From: Sulfuriferula multivorans
GTDB taxonomy: Bacteria; Pseudomonadota; Gammaproteobacteria; Burkholderiales; Sulfuriferulaceae
NCBI RefSeq assembly: GCF_003851125.1
Contig: NZ_BGOW01000001.1
Span: forward strand, 1 to 64,000
DNA length: 64,000 nucleotides
Reading direction: 5' to 3'
This document shows positions 46,838 through 59,086 of the stretch, piece after piece. The notes under the pieces are model-generated. The model did no database searches. It had not been told where the DNA came from and saw only the letters and a list, made by a program, of their open reading frames with translations. Numbering within the stretch: position 1 is the stretch's first letter; every line of letters begins with the position of its first letter. A program made the position numbers and the translations under genes.

Positions 46838-49800
46838 ATGAGCGCAACTGTGGAATATGATACTGGCCCGCTGAGCTGGGTAAAAAGCGAAATTGACCAT
46901 GCCCTGCAGCAAACCCGGGACACCCTGAGCAAGTTCCGCCCCGGGGAAGACGACCCAGCGCAACTGCGCAATGCGCGCACCTACCTGAATCAGGTCAGCG
47001 GCGCCATCGAGATGGTCGGCTTGCAAGGCGTAGCACTCGTGTCCCAGGACACGAAAAAACTGCTGGAACAACTGGAAAACCAGTCCCTGCCAGTCAATGC
47101 CGCTGCGATTGATCTGTTGCAACGCACCATTGATGCAATATGCATCTATCTGGACGATCTGGTCAAAGGCAAACCCAATCTGGAGTTGCGTCTGTTTCCG
47201 CTATATCAGGAAATTCGCACCACTCTGGGCATCGAAAATAGTGCCGAAAGCGACCTGTTTTTTCCTGATCTGAGCCAACGCGCTCCCAAGACCCAATCTG
47301 TTGCATCGCGTACCGAAGCGGAACTGACAGCGCTGGTCAAAAAGTCACGCGTCCAATTTCAGCGCGGCCTGCTGGCGTTTTTGCGTCAACAGAATGCAGA
47401 CCAGGGGCTGGCGGTTATGCGTGTGGCTGTGCACGAAATCGAACAGGCCATGGAACTGCCGGCCAATCGCACATTGTGGTGGGGTGCGACGGCATTCGTG
47501 GATTGCCTGGCTAACCACGCTATCGAGCCCAATTTTGCAGTCAAGCAACTTTGCGGCCGCATTGACTTGCAAATGCGCCGTCTGGCCGAGGGCTCCAACA
47601 AGGTAGCAGAACGCCTGCTCAAGGATATTCTCTATTTTGTGGCTAAAAGCGGCGATGTCAGCGACCATGTCAAAGCCGTCAAAGAAGCGTTTTCGCTTGA
47701 CCACATCATGCCGGACAATGCGGGTGAATCCGGTGAAATGGCGGCACTGATGCCATTGCTGAAAGAATTGCGTAACCTGCTCGCGCCAGCCAAGGAGTCC
47801 TGGCTCAAATTCACTGCCGGCAATCGCGACAGCCTGGTGCAATTCCAATCCCATATCAATACGTTGCACACTCGCATTGCTGAACTCAAAAGCACACCGT
47901 TGTTGAATTTACTGACACTGATCAGCGAAATCGCCAACTCCATCGGGTCGCTTGCCTCGGACAAAACCGAATCGCTCGGGCTGGAAATGGCCACTGCATT
48001 GCTGTTGATACAAAACACCCTGGAAAACTACCAGAACGTCACGGGTGAGCTGGTAGCGCAAGCCGATGTGCAAATGCTGCGCCTGCGCGCTGCCGCTTAT
48101 GGCGACGTAGATGTCTCGCAGATACCTGAAATCCCGCTGCTGGACGAAATGTCGCGCCGCGCCCAAGAACGTCTGCTCATAGCACAGGTTGCGCAAGAAA
48201 TTCAATCCAACCTGAAGCAGGCCGAAGAAGTGCTGGATGCCTTTTTCCGTGACCCTGAGCATGACCGTCAAACCTTGGTCAGCATCAATGCACCGCTGAC
48301 ACAGGTACAGGGTGCACTGAGCATTCTGCAGCTTGACCAGGCTGGCCAGCTGCTCAGCGCTGCGCGCAATATCGTGTCGGGTTTTCAGGATGCCCAGCTT
48401 CCGATTAACGAGACCGATTTTGCAGTGCTCGCTGACGCCCTGAGCAGTCTCGGCCTCTTTATTGATGCACTACGTCATCAACGCAGCGACGCGGACACCA
48501 TTCTGCTCCCCGCACTTCAGCAACTGGGTCTGTGGGAACCGGAACCTGACACATCATCCGATCTGTCCGCACCCAGTGTTGAAGACAGCCTGGATGCGCT
48601 GAAACTTGACGTTCGGGAACAGCATAGCGCCTGGCAAGAAGCCCCCGAAGAGGAAAATGCTCAAAAAAAGTTTTTGAGCGCATTGCATGAGCTCGAAGAA
48701 GATGCCGAACTCATCGGGGACTATGCGCTCAAACAGCAGACAACCGACGCACTCAAGCTTGCTGACAGCGGCCCCAATCCAGCACTGAGCCAAGCCATTC
48801 AGGAAATCAGCGGCAGCGAATCAGCACCGCATGAAATCGCCGTTGAAGCACCTGCCGACGCCGCCACAAATCAGGCTATTGATGCCGAACTACTGGAAAT
48901 CTTCCTGGAAGAAGCCGGCGAAGTTCTCGATAGCATTGCCAGCCATCTGGAAATTTCCCGGGCCGAGCCCCATAACCACGACAGCCTTACTACACTGCGC
49001 CGCAATTTCCATACCCTGAAGGGTAGCGGACGCATGGTGGGCCTCACGGATCTGGGTGAAGTTGCATGGAGCATTGAACAATTGCTCAATCAGTGGCTGC
49101 AGGATGAAAAATCTGCCAGCGATGCTGTTCTGGAAGTTCTGAGCGACGCCCATGTTCATTTTGACGGCTGGATCAAATCACTAAAATCCAGCGGACAAGC
49201 CCACATTGTCGCTGACGAGCTAGTGGCAAGGGCAACTCAATTGCGCACTGGCGAATTACCCGAACCTGCTGTCGAACAAGCCGAATTGCCTCCGGCGGAG
49301 CAAAGCGCTACACCAGAACTCGAGAGCGCGGTACATGAGCCCATAGAAACTGTCGGCCAATCCGAGCCTGCCGTTACGGATGACTCGTCTGTTACGGCAA
49401 TAGCCGAGACGGATCTCGGCAACCTCAACACCGCAGAAGAAATGACGGTTGTTGAGATTGCACCCCCCGAAGATGATCGTATCAGCATTGGCACCAATCT
49501 GATCTCTGCACCCCTGCTGGATATATTCCTGCGCGAAGCCGAGCAGCATCACGCCACGTTGCGTCGCGAATTCGTACGCCTGCAAGCCAACCCCGGCGAA
49601 CCCGTCGCATACGACTTCATGCGTGCGGCGCATACACTGGCAGGCATCGCCGGCACCACGGGTTTCACCGCCGCGGCCGATCTCGCACACGCACTTGAAG
49701 CATGGCTTACCCAGTTACAGGAAAGCGTTGCGCCGTTGCCGTCAGACAGCAGGTTGACTGACGACACCATCACTGCGCTGGGTGCAATGCTGGACAACAT

Positions 49801-52303
49801 CCGCGCAAAAACACCACCCGTACCGGCGCATGAACTCATCGCCGCGCTGGAAGCCCTGCAGACCGCTACCCTCGAATACGAAGCGCAACTGACCGACAGC
49901 GATGCAGTTAGTATTGAACCCGTAGTAGAGTCTGGTATCGAAATCGTAGCTGGCCCGGCTGATACCACCTCGATCAGTCCGATAAATATTATCGAAGCTG
50001 CCACCGACATTCCGCACCTCAACACGCTGCTCGCCACTGCCGACGAGCAACAGGCGCGCCGCAATATTGTGGATGACCTGGATGATCAGTTGCTACCGAT
50101 CTTCCTTGAGGAAGCGGCTGAATTAATGCCGAAGATCAGTGCTGAAAGCCGCAATTGGCGCGCCAATCCCACCCAGGGTGAAGCCCCTGCCAGCTTGCAG
50201 CGACTGTTGCACACACTCAAGGGCAGCGCGCGTATGGCCGGTGCCATGCGTCTTGGCGAGCTGACCCATGTCATGGAAACCCATGTGGTCAACGCGCTTG
50301 AATCTGGCGCCTTGGGAGCAGCGTATTTCGATGAGTTTGAAATCGAGCTGGATCGTCTCAACGATGCATTGAATCAGTTGCTGAACCCAGAGGAAATCAA
50401 GCCGCCAATCGAGACAGAGGAGCCGCAAACAGCTCAGCCAGAGGCACTGCATGTGCACACGCCGGCCGTGGCTTTCATCGAGTCGGAGTCCCGTGCGCAA
50501 ATGTTGCGCATCCGCGCTGACACGGTAGATCGCCTCGTCAACGAGGCCGGCGAAATCAGTATCACGCGTTCGCGTCTGGAAAGCAGTGTCTCCGGCATCA
50601 AACAAAACGCGGGTGAACTGGCGGAAAATATTGGACGCTTGCGCAGCCAGTTGCGCGAACTTGAAATCCAGGCGGAAAGCCAGATGCAATCCACGCTGTC
50701 GCATATGCAAATGGATGACCAGCAGTTCGATCCCCTGGAATTCGACCGCTTCACACGACTGCAGGAACTTACCCGCATGATTGCCGAGAGCATTAATGAC
50801 GTCGGTACCGTGCAGCAAAACATCTCCATCGGCCTCGGTGAAACCGAAATCGCATTAACGCAGCAAGGCCGCATGACGCGTGACCTGCAACAGGCATTGA
50901 TGCATATTCGTATCGTGCCACTGTCCAGCATCGCCGATCGCCTGCACCGCACGGTGCGGCGTGCGGCCAAGGATATGGGCAAGAAAGCCAGCCTGCAAAT
51001 AATCGGCGAACAGGTCGAAATTGATCGCAGCGTACTGGAAAAAATGGTTGCGCCTTTCGAACATCTGTTACGCAATGCCGTTGCTCACGGCCTGGAACTG
51101 CCTGCAGACAGGGTACAGGCAGGCAAATCCGAATACGGCGAGATTGTGCTACACGCACGCCAGGAGGGTAACGAAGTCATGCTGTCGTTGCGCGATGACG
51201 GACGCGGGCTCGATCTGGAGGCGATCCGTACTCGCGCAATTGCTAAAGACTTATTGCAACCAGAAATACACGTGGCACCCAACCAACTGATGCAATTTAT
51301 TTTTGCACCAGGTTTTTCCACGGCTGAAACTGTCACCGAATTATCTGGCCGGGGTATCGGCATGGATGTGGTGAAAAGCGAAATCACCGGTCTCGGCGGA
51401 CGCCTTGAAGTATCCAGCGAAACGGGCAAAGGCGCGCAGTTCATGATCTACCTGCCGCTCACGCTCGCAGTGACTCAGACAGTCCTGATAAAAGCCGCTG
51501 ACCATCTGTATGCCCTGCCTTCCACCATGGTCGAACAGGTGCAGGAATACAAGAGCGAGGCCCTGGCCCAATTACTCGCCACCGGCGCCATCGAATGGCA
51601 GGGTAACCGCTATAGCCTGTTCTACTTGCCACACCTCCTGGGTCAGACAGAGCAAGCCCACCTCACTCAGCGTTACAACGCGGTCATTCTGCTGCGTAGC
51701 GGTATGCAACGCTGCGCAATTCTTGTGGATGATCTGATAGGAAACCGCGAGGTCGTGGTGAAAAATATCGGGCCGCAATTGGCTCGGGTCAGCGGTATCG
51801 CCGGCGCCACGGTACTCGGAAATGGCCAGATAGTGCTCATTCTCAACCCGGTGCAATTGGCACTGCGTCAGGGCGAACACACAGAAACTACGCCAGCACC
51901 CATCGTAGAAATAGCACCTGTACGCACCAAAGTGGTGATGGTTGTAGACGACTCACTTACCGTACGCAAGATTACCGGCCGTCTGCTGGCACGTGAAGGT
52001 TATGAAGTCATCACCGCCAAGGATGGCCTGGATGCATTGCAAATGCTGCAGGACGTGATCCCGGACGTGATGTTGCTGGACATCGAAATGCCGCGCATGG
52101 ATGGTTTTGAGCTGACCAAAACCATGCGTGCCGACACGCAACTGGCCGGTGTGCCCATTATCATGATCACATCACGCACTGCAGATAAACATCGTGACCA
52201 CGCCATGAGCCTGGGGGTCAATGCCTACCTCGGCAAGCCCTTCCAGGAAGAAGAGTTGCTGGCTCAAGTTGCACATTACATGCAACTGTCGGAAACGGCC
52301 TGA
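46838..52303 (+). CDS. pilL: giant hybrid histidine kinase PilL/ChpA
   Basis: The central kinase of the Pil-Chp system, 1821 residues. An N-terminal region (about 1-650) resembles degenerate Hpt modules without a phospho-histidine. Three Hpt domains follow with histidines in FHTLKGSGRMVGL (about 724), AHTLAGIAGTTG (about 931) and LHTLKGSARMAGA (about 1123). The CheA-type dimerisation and ATPase domain has LRNAVAHGLE (about 1410), DDGRGLD (about 1453) and GRGIGMDVV. A CheW domain (about 1545-1680) and a receiver with LLDIEMPRMDG (Asp about 1748) end the protein. The second Hpt lacks the usual lysine after His-Thr-Leu. It closes the operon and is followed by a hairpin terminator. Confidence 0.92.
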   Translation: MSATVEYDTGPLSWVKSEIDHALQQTRDTLSKFRPGEDDPAQLRNARTYLNQVSGAIEMVGLQGVALVSQDTKKLLEQLENQSLPVNAAAIDLLQRTIDAICIYLDDLVKGKPNLELRLFPLYQEIRTTLGIENSAESDLFFPDLSQRAPKTQSVASRTEAELTALVKKSRVQFQRGLLAFLRQQNADQGLAVMRVAVHEIEQAMELPANRTLWWGATAFVDCLANHAIEPNFAVKQLCGRIDLQMRRLAEGSNKVAERLLKDILYFVAKSGDVSDHVKAVKEAFSLDHIMPDNAGESGEMAALMPLLKELRNLLAPAKESWLKFTAGNRDSLVQFQSHINTLHTRIAELKSTPLLNLLTLISEIANSIGSLASDKTESLGLEMATALLLIQNTLENYQNVTGELVAQADVQMLRLRAAAYGDVDVSQIPEIPLLDEMSRRAQERLLIAQVAQEIQSNLKQAEEVLDAFFRDPEHDRQTLVSINAPLTQVQGALSILQLDQAGQLLSAARNIVSGFQDAQLPINETDFAVLADALSSLGLFIDALRHQRSDADTILLPALQQLGLWEPEPDTSSDLSAPSVEDSLDALKLDVREQHSAWQEAPEEENAQKKFLSALHELEEDAELIGDYALKQQTTDALKLADSGPNPALSQAIQEISGSESAPHEIAVEAPADAATNQAIDAELLEIFLEEAGEVLDSIASHLEISRAEPHNHDSLTTLRRNFHTLKGSGRMVGLTDLGEVAWSIEQLLNQWLQDEKSASDAVLEVLSDAHVHFDGWIKSLKSSGQAHIVADELVARATQLRTGELPEPAVEQAELPPAEQSATPELESAVHEPIETVGQSEPAVTDDSSVTAIAETDLGNLNTAEEMTVVEIAPPEDDRISIGTNLISAPLLDIFLREAEQHHATLRREFVRLQANPGEPVAYDFMRAAHTLAGIAGTTGFTAAADLAHALEAWLTQLQESVAPLPSDSRLTDDTITALGAMLDNIRAKTPPVPAHELIAALEALQTATLEYEAQLTDSDAVSIEPVVESGIEIVAGPADTTSISPINIIEAATDIPHLNTLLATADEQQARRNIVDDLDDQLLPIFLEEAAELMPKISAESRNWRANPTQGEAPASLQRLLHTLKGSARMAGAMRLGELTHVMETHVVNALESGALGAAYFDEFEIELDRLNDALNQLLNPEEIKPPIETEEPQTAQPEALHVHTPAVAFIESESRAQMLRIRADTVDRLVNEAGEISITRSRLESSVSGIKQNAGELAENIGRLRSQLRELEIQAESQMQSTLSHMQMDDQQFDPLEFDRFTRLQELTRMIAESINDVGTVQQNISIGLGETEIALTQQGRMTRDLQQALMHIRIVPLSSIADRLHRTVRRAAKDMGKKASLQIIGEQVEIDRSVLEKMVAPFEHLLRNAVAHGLELPADRVQAGKSEYGEIVLHARQEGNEVMLSLRDDGRGLDLEAIRTRAIAKDLLQPEIHVAPNQLMQFIFAPGFSTAETVTELSGRGIGMDVVKSEITGLGGRLEVSSETGKGAQFMIYLPLTLAVTQTVLIKAADHLYALPSTMVEQVQEYKSEALAQLLATGAIEWQGNRYSLFYLPHLLGQTEQAHLTQRYNAVILLRSGMQRCAILVDDLIGNREVVVKNIGPQLARVSGIAGATVLGNGQIVLILNPVQLALRQGEHTETTPAPIVEIAPVRTKVVMVVDDSLTVRKITGRLLAREGYEVITAKDGLDALQMLQDVIPDVMLLDIEMPRMDGFELTKTMRADTQLAGVPIIMITSRTADKHRDHAMSLGVNAYLGKPFQEEELLAQVAHYMQLSETA

Positions 52304-52310
52304 ATTCAAC

Positions 52311-52335
52311 AGGCCCGCTACTGAGCGGGCCGTTT
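52311..52335 (+). terminator. probable terminator after pilL
   Basis: GGCCCGCT (52312-52319) pairs with AGCGGGCC (52324-52331) across a 4-base loop, followed by GTTT and then C-rich sequence. The T run is short, so efficiency is uncertain. Confidence 0.55.
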
Positions 52336-52387
52336 CCCCTTGCCACTCGCTACGCCAGTTCACCCTGTGCGCCAAAGCCCATACCAA

Positions 52388-53209
52388 TCAAGCCGCACTG
52401 GCAAATAAGGTATCGCGGAAATAGATCAGCAATAGCACGCCAAACACGATGCGATACCAGGCGAATATTGCGAAGCTGTGGTTGGAAATATAGTGCAGCA
52501 GCGCGCGTACGGCGAAAAATGCACTGACGAAGGCCGTGGCGAAGCCAATCCCGAACACTACAAAATCGTGGGCATGAAGTTCATGCCAATGTTTCGCCAG
52601 CTCGTAGAAGGTGGCCGCAAACATGGTGGGAATGGCGAGGAAAAAGGAAAATTCCGTAGCTGCCTGCCGCGACAACCCGAAGATCATCCCGCCCATGATG
52701 GTGGCACCTGAGCGCGACGTGCCCGGTATGATGGAAAACGCCTGGGCAAAACCCACCTTGAGGGCATCTTTCCAGGTCATGTCATCCACGTGAAGAATGC
52801 GTGGGTTGCGCGCGTAGCGTTCCACCGCAAAAATCACGAAGCCACCCAGGATAAAAAATACCCCGACCCAGAACGGGGTAAACAAATGCGCCTTGATCGC
52901 TTTGATGAACAGCAGCCCGAAAACTGCCGCCGGCAAAAAGGCAATCATTATATTTGCGGCAAAGCGCTGGGACACGGGGTCGTGGCCGAGCCCTCTCACC
53001 ACCTTGCCGATGCGTTCCCGGAACTCCCACACCACCGCCAGAATCGCGCCGAGCTGGATAACGATCTCGAACACCTTCCCTACGTTATCGTTGAAATTCA
53101 ACAAGTCGCCAGCAATGATCAGATGGCCGGTGGACGATACCGGCAAAAACTCCGTCACTCCTTCCACCAAGCCCATGATAAAGGCCTTGAGATATATCAG
53201 ATTGTCCAT
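52388..53209 (-). CDS. uppP: undecaprenyl-diphosphate phosphatase
   Basis: Recycles the undecaprenyl carrier for peptidoglycan and polysaccharide synthesis and gives bacitracin resistance. The 273-residue membrane protein has about eight helices and the catalytic motifs [19 protein letters not shown] near the N-terminus and [13 protein letters not shown] in the second half. I use ATG at 53209, which follows GGGGAT and gives the common [13 protein letters not shown] start; an ATG four codons upstream is also possible. It is transcribed after thiC, with the thiC terminator between. Confidence 0.95.
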   Translation of the reverse strand: MDNLIYLKAFIMGLVEGVTEFLPVSSTGHLIIAGDLLNFNDNVGKVFEIVIQLGAILAVVWEFRERIGKVVRGLGHDPVSQRFAANIMIAFLPAAVFGLLFIKAIKAHLFTPFWVGVFFILGGFVIFAVERYARNPRILHVDDMTWKDALKVGFAQAFSIIPGTSRSGATIMGGMIFGLSRQAATEFSFFLAIPTMFAATFYELAKHWHELHAHDFVVFGIGFATAFVSAFFAVRALLHYISNHSFAIFAWYRIVFGVLLLIYFRDTLFASAA

Positions 53210-53258
53210 TGATCCCCGCATAAAAAGGCGTCCTTAAGGACCTGAATCATCCCAGGAC

Positions 53259-53288
53259 AAAAAAAACCGCGCTTAACCAACAGCGCGG
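53259..53288 (-). terminator. intrinsic terminator after thiC
   Basis: On the minus strand CCGCGC pairs with GCGCGG around a 10-base loop and is followed by eight T. It lies 26 bases beyond the thiC stop and separates thiC from uppP. Confidence 0.85.
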
Positions 53289-53313
53289 CGGTTAATTTAG
53301 GCAACTATGCAGA

Positions 53314-55362
<2,049 letters not shown>

Positions 55363-55422
55363 TTAAATTAAAGGAATTATGGAATAATCGCAAGGGATTA
55401 ATATGCGTCCAGGTGTTTAACA

Positions 55423-56076
55423 ATGAATATCGAACAAGCCCGCTTCAACATGGTCGAGCAACAGATCCGTACCTGGGATGTGCTGGATCAGGACATCCTC
55501 AACCTGTTGTCCAAGGTCAAGCGTGAGGAATTTGTCCCGCAGACATATCGCACCCTGGCGTTTGTGGATATGGAAATTCCGCTCGGCCACAACCAGCTGA
55601 TGATGCAGCCCAAGCTCGAAGCACGCATCGTGCAGGAATTGTCCATCAAAAAAACCGACAAGATTCTCGAAATCGGCACCGGTAGCGGCTACCTCACTGC
55701 GTTACTGGCACATCAGGGACATCATGTTCACAGCGTGGATATCGTGCCGGACTTCAAGACACGCGCCGAAGCCAAACTCAAGGCGCATGGCTTTGCCAAT
55801 GCCTCGCTGGAAGTGGGCGATGCCGCGCGCGGCTGGTCGCGGCATGGTCCGTATGACGTGATTGTGCTCACCGGTTCCATACCGATATTGCCGGAAGTTT
55901 TCCTGCATGACCTGAAACCCGGCGGGAGAATGTTCGCCATTGTCGGTGATGCTCCCGCGATGCAGGCCCAGCTCGTCACTTGCATGGCCGAAGGCGCCTA
56001 CAATACCGTAACACTGTTTGAAACCAGCATTCAGCCGCTCATCAACGCTCAGCAACCCGAACGCTTCGTGTTTTAA
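55423..56076 (+). CDS. pcm: protein-L-isoaspartate O-methyltransferase family protein
   Basis: A SAM-dependent methyltransferase of 217 residues of the PCMT family, whose members start repair of isoaspartyl residues. It has the N-terminal RFNMVEQQIRTWDVLD, QPKLEARIVQEL, the SAM-binding LEIGTGSGYLTALLA and the ARGWSRHGPYDVIVLTG segment. The betaproteobacterial tolC-linked form lacks some residues of classical Pcm, so repair activity is not certain. It leads pcm-rhodanese-tolC. Confidence 0.85.
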   Translation: MNIEQARFNMVEQQIRTWDVLDQDILNLLSKVKREEFVPQTYRTLAFVDMEIPLGHNQLMMQPKLEARIVQELSIKKTDKILEIGTGSGYLTALLAHQGHHVHSVDIVPDFKTRAEAKLKAHGFANASLEVGDAARGWSRHGPYDVIVLTGSIPILPEVFLHDLKPGGRMFAIVGDAPAMQAQLVTCMAEGAYNTVTLFETSIQPLINAQQPERFVF

Positions 56077-56083
56077 CCCCCGC

Positions 56084-56407
56084 ATGCAGCAAATCGGCGC
56101 GCATGAACTCCAGCAATGGATACAGGACTCAAGCCGCGTCAGTCCGTTTTTGCTGGATGTGCGCGAGCCTTGGGAATATGAGTATTGTCATATCGACAAT
56201 AGCCGATTGGTGCCGATGCAGAGCGTACCCGGCAAACTCGACACGCTCGACAAAAACGCGCACATTGTGGTGATCTGTCATCATGGCGTACGCAGCATGC
56301 AAGTGGCGCGTTACCTCGAACATGCCGGGTTTGAACAGGTCTACAATCTGCAAGGCGGCGTGGACAGCTGGGCCCGGGTGGTGGACACCGGCATGCGTAC
56401 GTACTGA
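56084..56407 (+). CDS. rhodanese-domain protein
   Basis: A single rhodanese domain of 107 residues. LLDVREPWEYEYCHI and the active-site loop CHHGVRSMQVA (Cys about residue 64) are intact, so sulfur transfer is possible. It starts 8 bases after pcm and precedes tolC, an arrangement common in betaproteobacteria; the sulfur acceptor is unknown. A longer frame from 56018 overlaps pcm and is rejected. Confidence 0.88.
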   Translation: MQQIGAHELQQWIQDSSRVSPFLLDVREPWEYEYCHIDNSRLVPMQSVPGKLDTLDKNAHIVVICHHGVRSMQVARYLEHAGFEQVYNLQGGVDSWARVVDTGMRTY

Positions 56408-56439
56408 AACCCATCAATACCTATTTGCGAGATGCCTTT

Positions 56440-57744
56440 ATGAAACAATTGTCTCTTGCACTCATTGGTATCGGATTTAGCCACCTGGCGCTCGCCGCCA
56501 ACCTCTCAGATATTTATCATCAGGCACAAAACAGCGATGCTGCCTATGCTTCCGCCCGTGCGGCTTATCGCGCCGGCGTGGAAAAACTGCCGCAAGGCCG
56601 CGCCGGCTTGCTGCCGCAAGCCAGCCTCAACGCCAGCGTGCTCAATAACGACACCCAGTCATCGCTTTTCGGCAACATGAATTACACCTCCAGGAGCGCC
56701 GCTGTCACCGTCACCCAGCCGATCTACCGCAAGCAGAACTGGGAACAGTACGAACAGGCCAAGCAACAAGTCAGCGCAGCCGAGGCACAACTCGCCAGCG
56801 GTGCGCAGGATCTGATCCTGCGCACCGCACAGGCGTACTTTGATGTATTGCAAAGCCAGGACAACATCAACTTCGTGCGCGCACAGAAGGCCGCCATCGG
56901 CGAGCAATTGGCACAAGCCAAGCGTAATTTCGAGGTCGGCACCGCCACCATTACCGACAGCAACGAAGCGCAGGCGCGTTCCGATCTCGCCAATGCCCAG
57001 GGAATCGCCGCCCTCAATGACCTGCAAATCAAGCAGCGCGCACTGCAGCGCATCATCGGCACAATGCCGCCCAAACTCGACGCGCTTGGGGATAAACTGC
57101 AGCTGGCCCCGCCCAATCCCGCCAACATGGACGTGTGGATCGCCCGCGCCGAGCTGGGCAGCCCGGTACTCAAGGCTCAGCTCGCCGGTTATGAGATCGC
57201 CCGGCGCGAGGTCGAGCGGAACCGCGCCGGCCACTATCCGACCCTGGATGCAGTCGCCAGCTACTCGGACAACCGCAACCAGAATTTTGGCGGATTCCAG
57301 GTCAACACCAAAAATGCGGTAATCGGGGTGGAGTTCAACCTGCCGCTGTATCAGGGCGGCCTGGTCGGTTCGCGCGTGCGCGAAGCGGTGGCCAACCAGG
57401 ACAAGGCGCGCGCAGACCTCGAAGACGCGCGGCGCCAGGTCGACCTCAATACCAGCCAGGCCTACCTCGGCGTAACCAGTGGCGAAGCCCAGGTCAAGGC
57501 ACTGGAACAGGCGCTGATATCCAGCCAGACTTCACTCGACTCCACCCGGCTCGGCTTCGAAGTCGGCGTGCGCACCACGGTGGATGTACTCAATGCACAA
57601 CAACAGCTGTATTCTGCGAAACGCGATCTGGCCGCTGCGCGTTACAACTACATTCTATCTGGCCTGCGCCTGAAAGCCGCAGCTGGAACATTGAGCGAAA
57701 TGGACCTTGGCGAAGTAGACAAATGGCTGGTGAGCAACAACTAA
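56440..57744 (+). CDS. tolC: TolC-family outer-membrane channel protein
   Basis: A trimeric outer-membrane exit duct for type I secretion and multidrug efflux. The 434-residue protein has a signal peptide (about 1-19, ending ALA) and two repeated OEP domains; family motifs include NLSDIYHQAQNSDAAYASA-like start, QPIYRKQNW, and GVRTTVDVLNAQQQLYSAKRDLAAARYNYI near the end (in two parts). ATG at 56440 is preferred over TTG at 56425. It ends 6 bases from convergent waaA, with no clear terminator between. Confidence 0.93.
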   Translation: MKQLSLALIGIGFSHLALAANLSDIYHQAQNSDAAYASARAAYRAGVEKLPQGRAGLLPQASLNASVLNNDTQSSLFGNMNYTSRSAAVTVTQPIYRKQNWEQYEQAKQQVSAAEAQLASGAQDLILRTAQAYFDVLQSQDNINFVRAQKAAIGEQLAQAKRNFEVGTATITDSNEAQARSDLANAQGIAALNDLQIKQRALQRIIGTMPPKLDALGDKLQLAPPNPANMDVWIARAELGSPVLKAQLAGYEIARREVERNRAGHYPTLDAVASYSDNRNQNFGGFQVNTKNAVIGVEFNLPLYQGGLVGSRVREAVANQDKARADLEDARRQVDLNTSQAYLGVTSGEAQVKALEQALISSQTSLDSTRLGFEVGVRTTVDVLNAQQQLYSAKRDLAAARYNYILSGLRLKAAAGTLSEMDLGEVDKWLVSNN

Positions 57745-57750
57745 TCCGGT

Positions 57751-59016
57751 TCAATCCATAAATTGATCAATAATCCGCATCAGGCGCTGCACCGTGCCTC
57801 GATGGGCACGACTAAACGCCAGCGCCGCTTCCGACATCTGGCGGCGGCGTGAAGAATCATCCAGCAAACCCTTGAGTTCTCGCGCCAATCCGGCCACATC
57901 CTCCACTCGCTTTGCCGCACCACTGGCGACAGCCTGGCGCGCCACCTCGGCAAAGTTCCAGGTATGGGGGCCAATCAACACCGGGCAACCTACGGCCGCC
58001 GCTTCAATCAGGTTCTGTCCGCCGAATGGCAGCAAACTTCCCCCCACAAACGCCACATCGGCGGCGCGATAATAGGCAAACAATTCGCCCATGCTGTCGC
58101 CCAGCAATACTGCTGTCTGCGCCGCCATGGGCCGGCCTGCGCTGCGCCGCTGATAAATAATGCCGCGCCGTTCCAGCAGCGCGACCACTTCGTCAAAACG
58201 TTGCGGATGACGCGGCACAAGCACCGTAAGCAGATTGGGGTGCGCAACCCGTTCCAGCGCATCCAGCACCAGCGCCTCTTCACCCTCGCGCGTACTGGCC
58301 GCCACGAATACCGGCCGGGCGCTGCCCAGTTGCGCGCGTAGCCGCACCCCGGCCTGGATTTGCGCATGCGGCGGCTCGCAATCAAATTTCAGGTTGCCCG
58401 CCACTTCAACACGTAGAGCACCCAGCTGGCTCAGGCGATCCGCATCGGCGCGGGTTTGCGCTACCACAGCAGCCAGCTTGCCCATGCTGTTGCGCACCAG
58501 CACGCCGAGCCAGCCATAGCGCCGGGCCGAGCGCGCTGACAGGCGTGCGTTCACCAGCAGCACAGGCGTGCCGCTGGCGTGGCAGGCAACAATCAGGTTC
58601 GGCCAGATTTCAGTTTCCATCAGCAAGCCGATCGCCGGCCGGAAATGCCGCACGAAGCGCCGCACAGCAAAACTGTAATCGTAGGGTAGATATACTCGCA
58701 GCACGCGCTCGCCAAACAGCGACTCGCTGGTCGCGCGCCCTGTGGGCGTGGTGTGCGTCAGCAAAATCCGGTGCCCTGGGTAGCGCGCCAGCAACGCCTG
58801 CACCAGCGGCACCGCGGCACGCGTTTCGCCCACCGACACCGCGTGCAGCCAGATCACCGGTTGCGTGGGGCGGGCCGGATAAAACCCGAAGCGCTCGCCC
58901 CAGTGCTGCAGGTAAGCAGGCTGGCGACGCGCGCGCCAGAGCAGGTGCAGCATCGTATAAGGAAGTGCAAGGACCAGCAGCAAGGCGTAGATGAGCCGGG
59001 ACAAAAGCAGTTTCAT
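57751..59016 (-). CDS. waaA: 3-deoxy-D-manno-octulosonic acid transferase
   Basis: Adds Kdo residues to lipid A precursor at the inner membrane. The 421-residue GT30 protein has a membrane anchor at the N-terminus (LLSRLIYALLLVLALPY), WLHAVSVGETRAAVPLVQAL, the METEIWPN motif and the C-terminal GGQNLIEAAAVGCPVLIGPHTWNF, all diagnostic. It is convergent with tolC and divergent from the epimerase gene (70 bases between starts). Confidence 0.95.
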   Translation of the reverse strand: MKLLLSRLIYALLLVLALPYTMLHLLWRARRQPAYLQHWGERFGFYPARPTQPVIWLHAVSVGETRAAVPLVQALLARYPGHRILLTHTTPTGRATSESLFGERVLRVYLPYDYSFAVRRFVRHFRPAIGLLMETEIWPNLIVACHASGTPVLLVNARLSARSARRYGWLGVLVRNSMGKLAAVVAQTRADADRLSQLGALRVEVAGNLKFDCEPPHAQIQAGVRLRAQLGSARPVFVAASTREGEEALVLDALERVAHPNLLTVLVPRHPQRFDEVVALLERRGIIYQRRSAGRPMAAQTAVLLGDSMGELFAYYRAADVAFVGGSLLPFGGQNLIEAAAVGCPVLIGPHTWNFAEVARQAVASGAAKRVEDVAGLARELKGLLDDSSRRRQMSEAALAFSRAHRGTVQRLMRIIDQFMD

Positions 59017-59086
59017 GCCGGCATTCTAACAGCGCATGAAGCACAAACGAGCATGCTAGAATCTGCTCAATAATTCTGGAGGCAAC

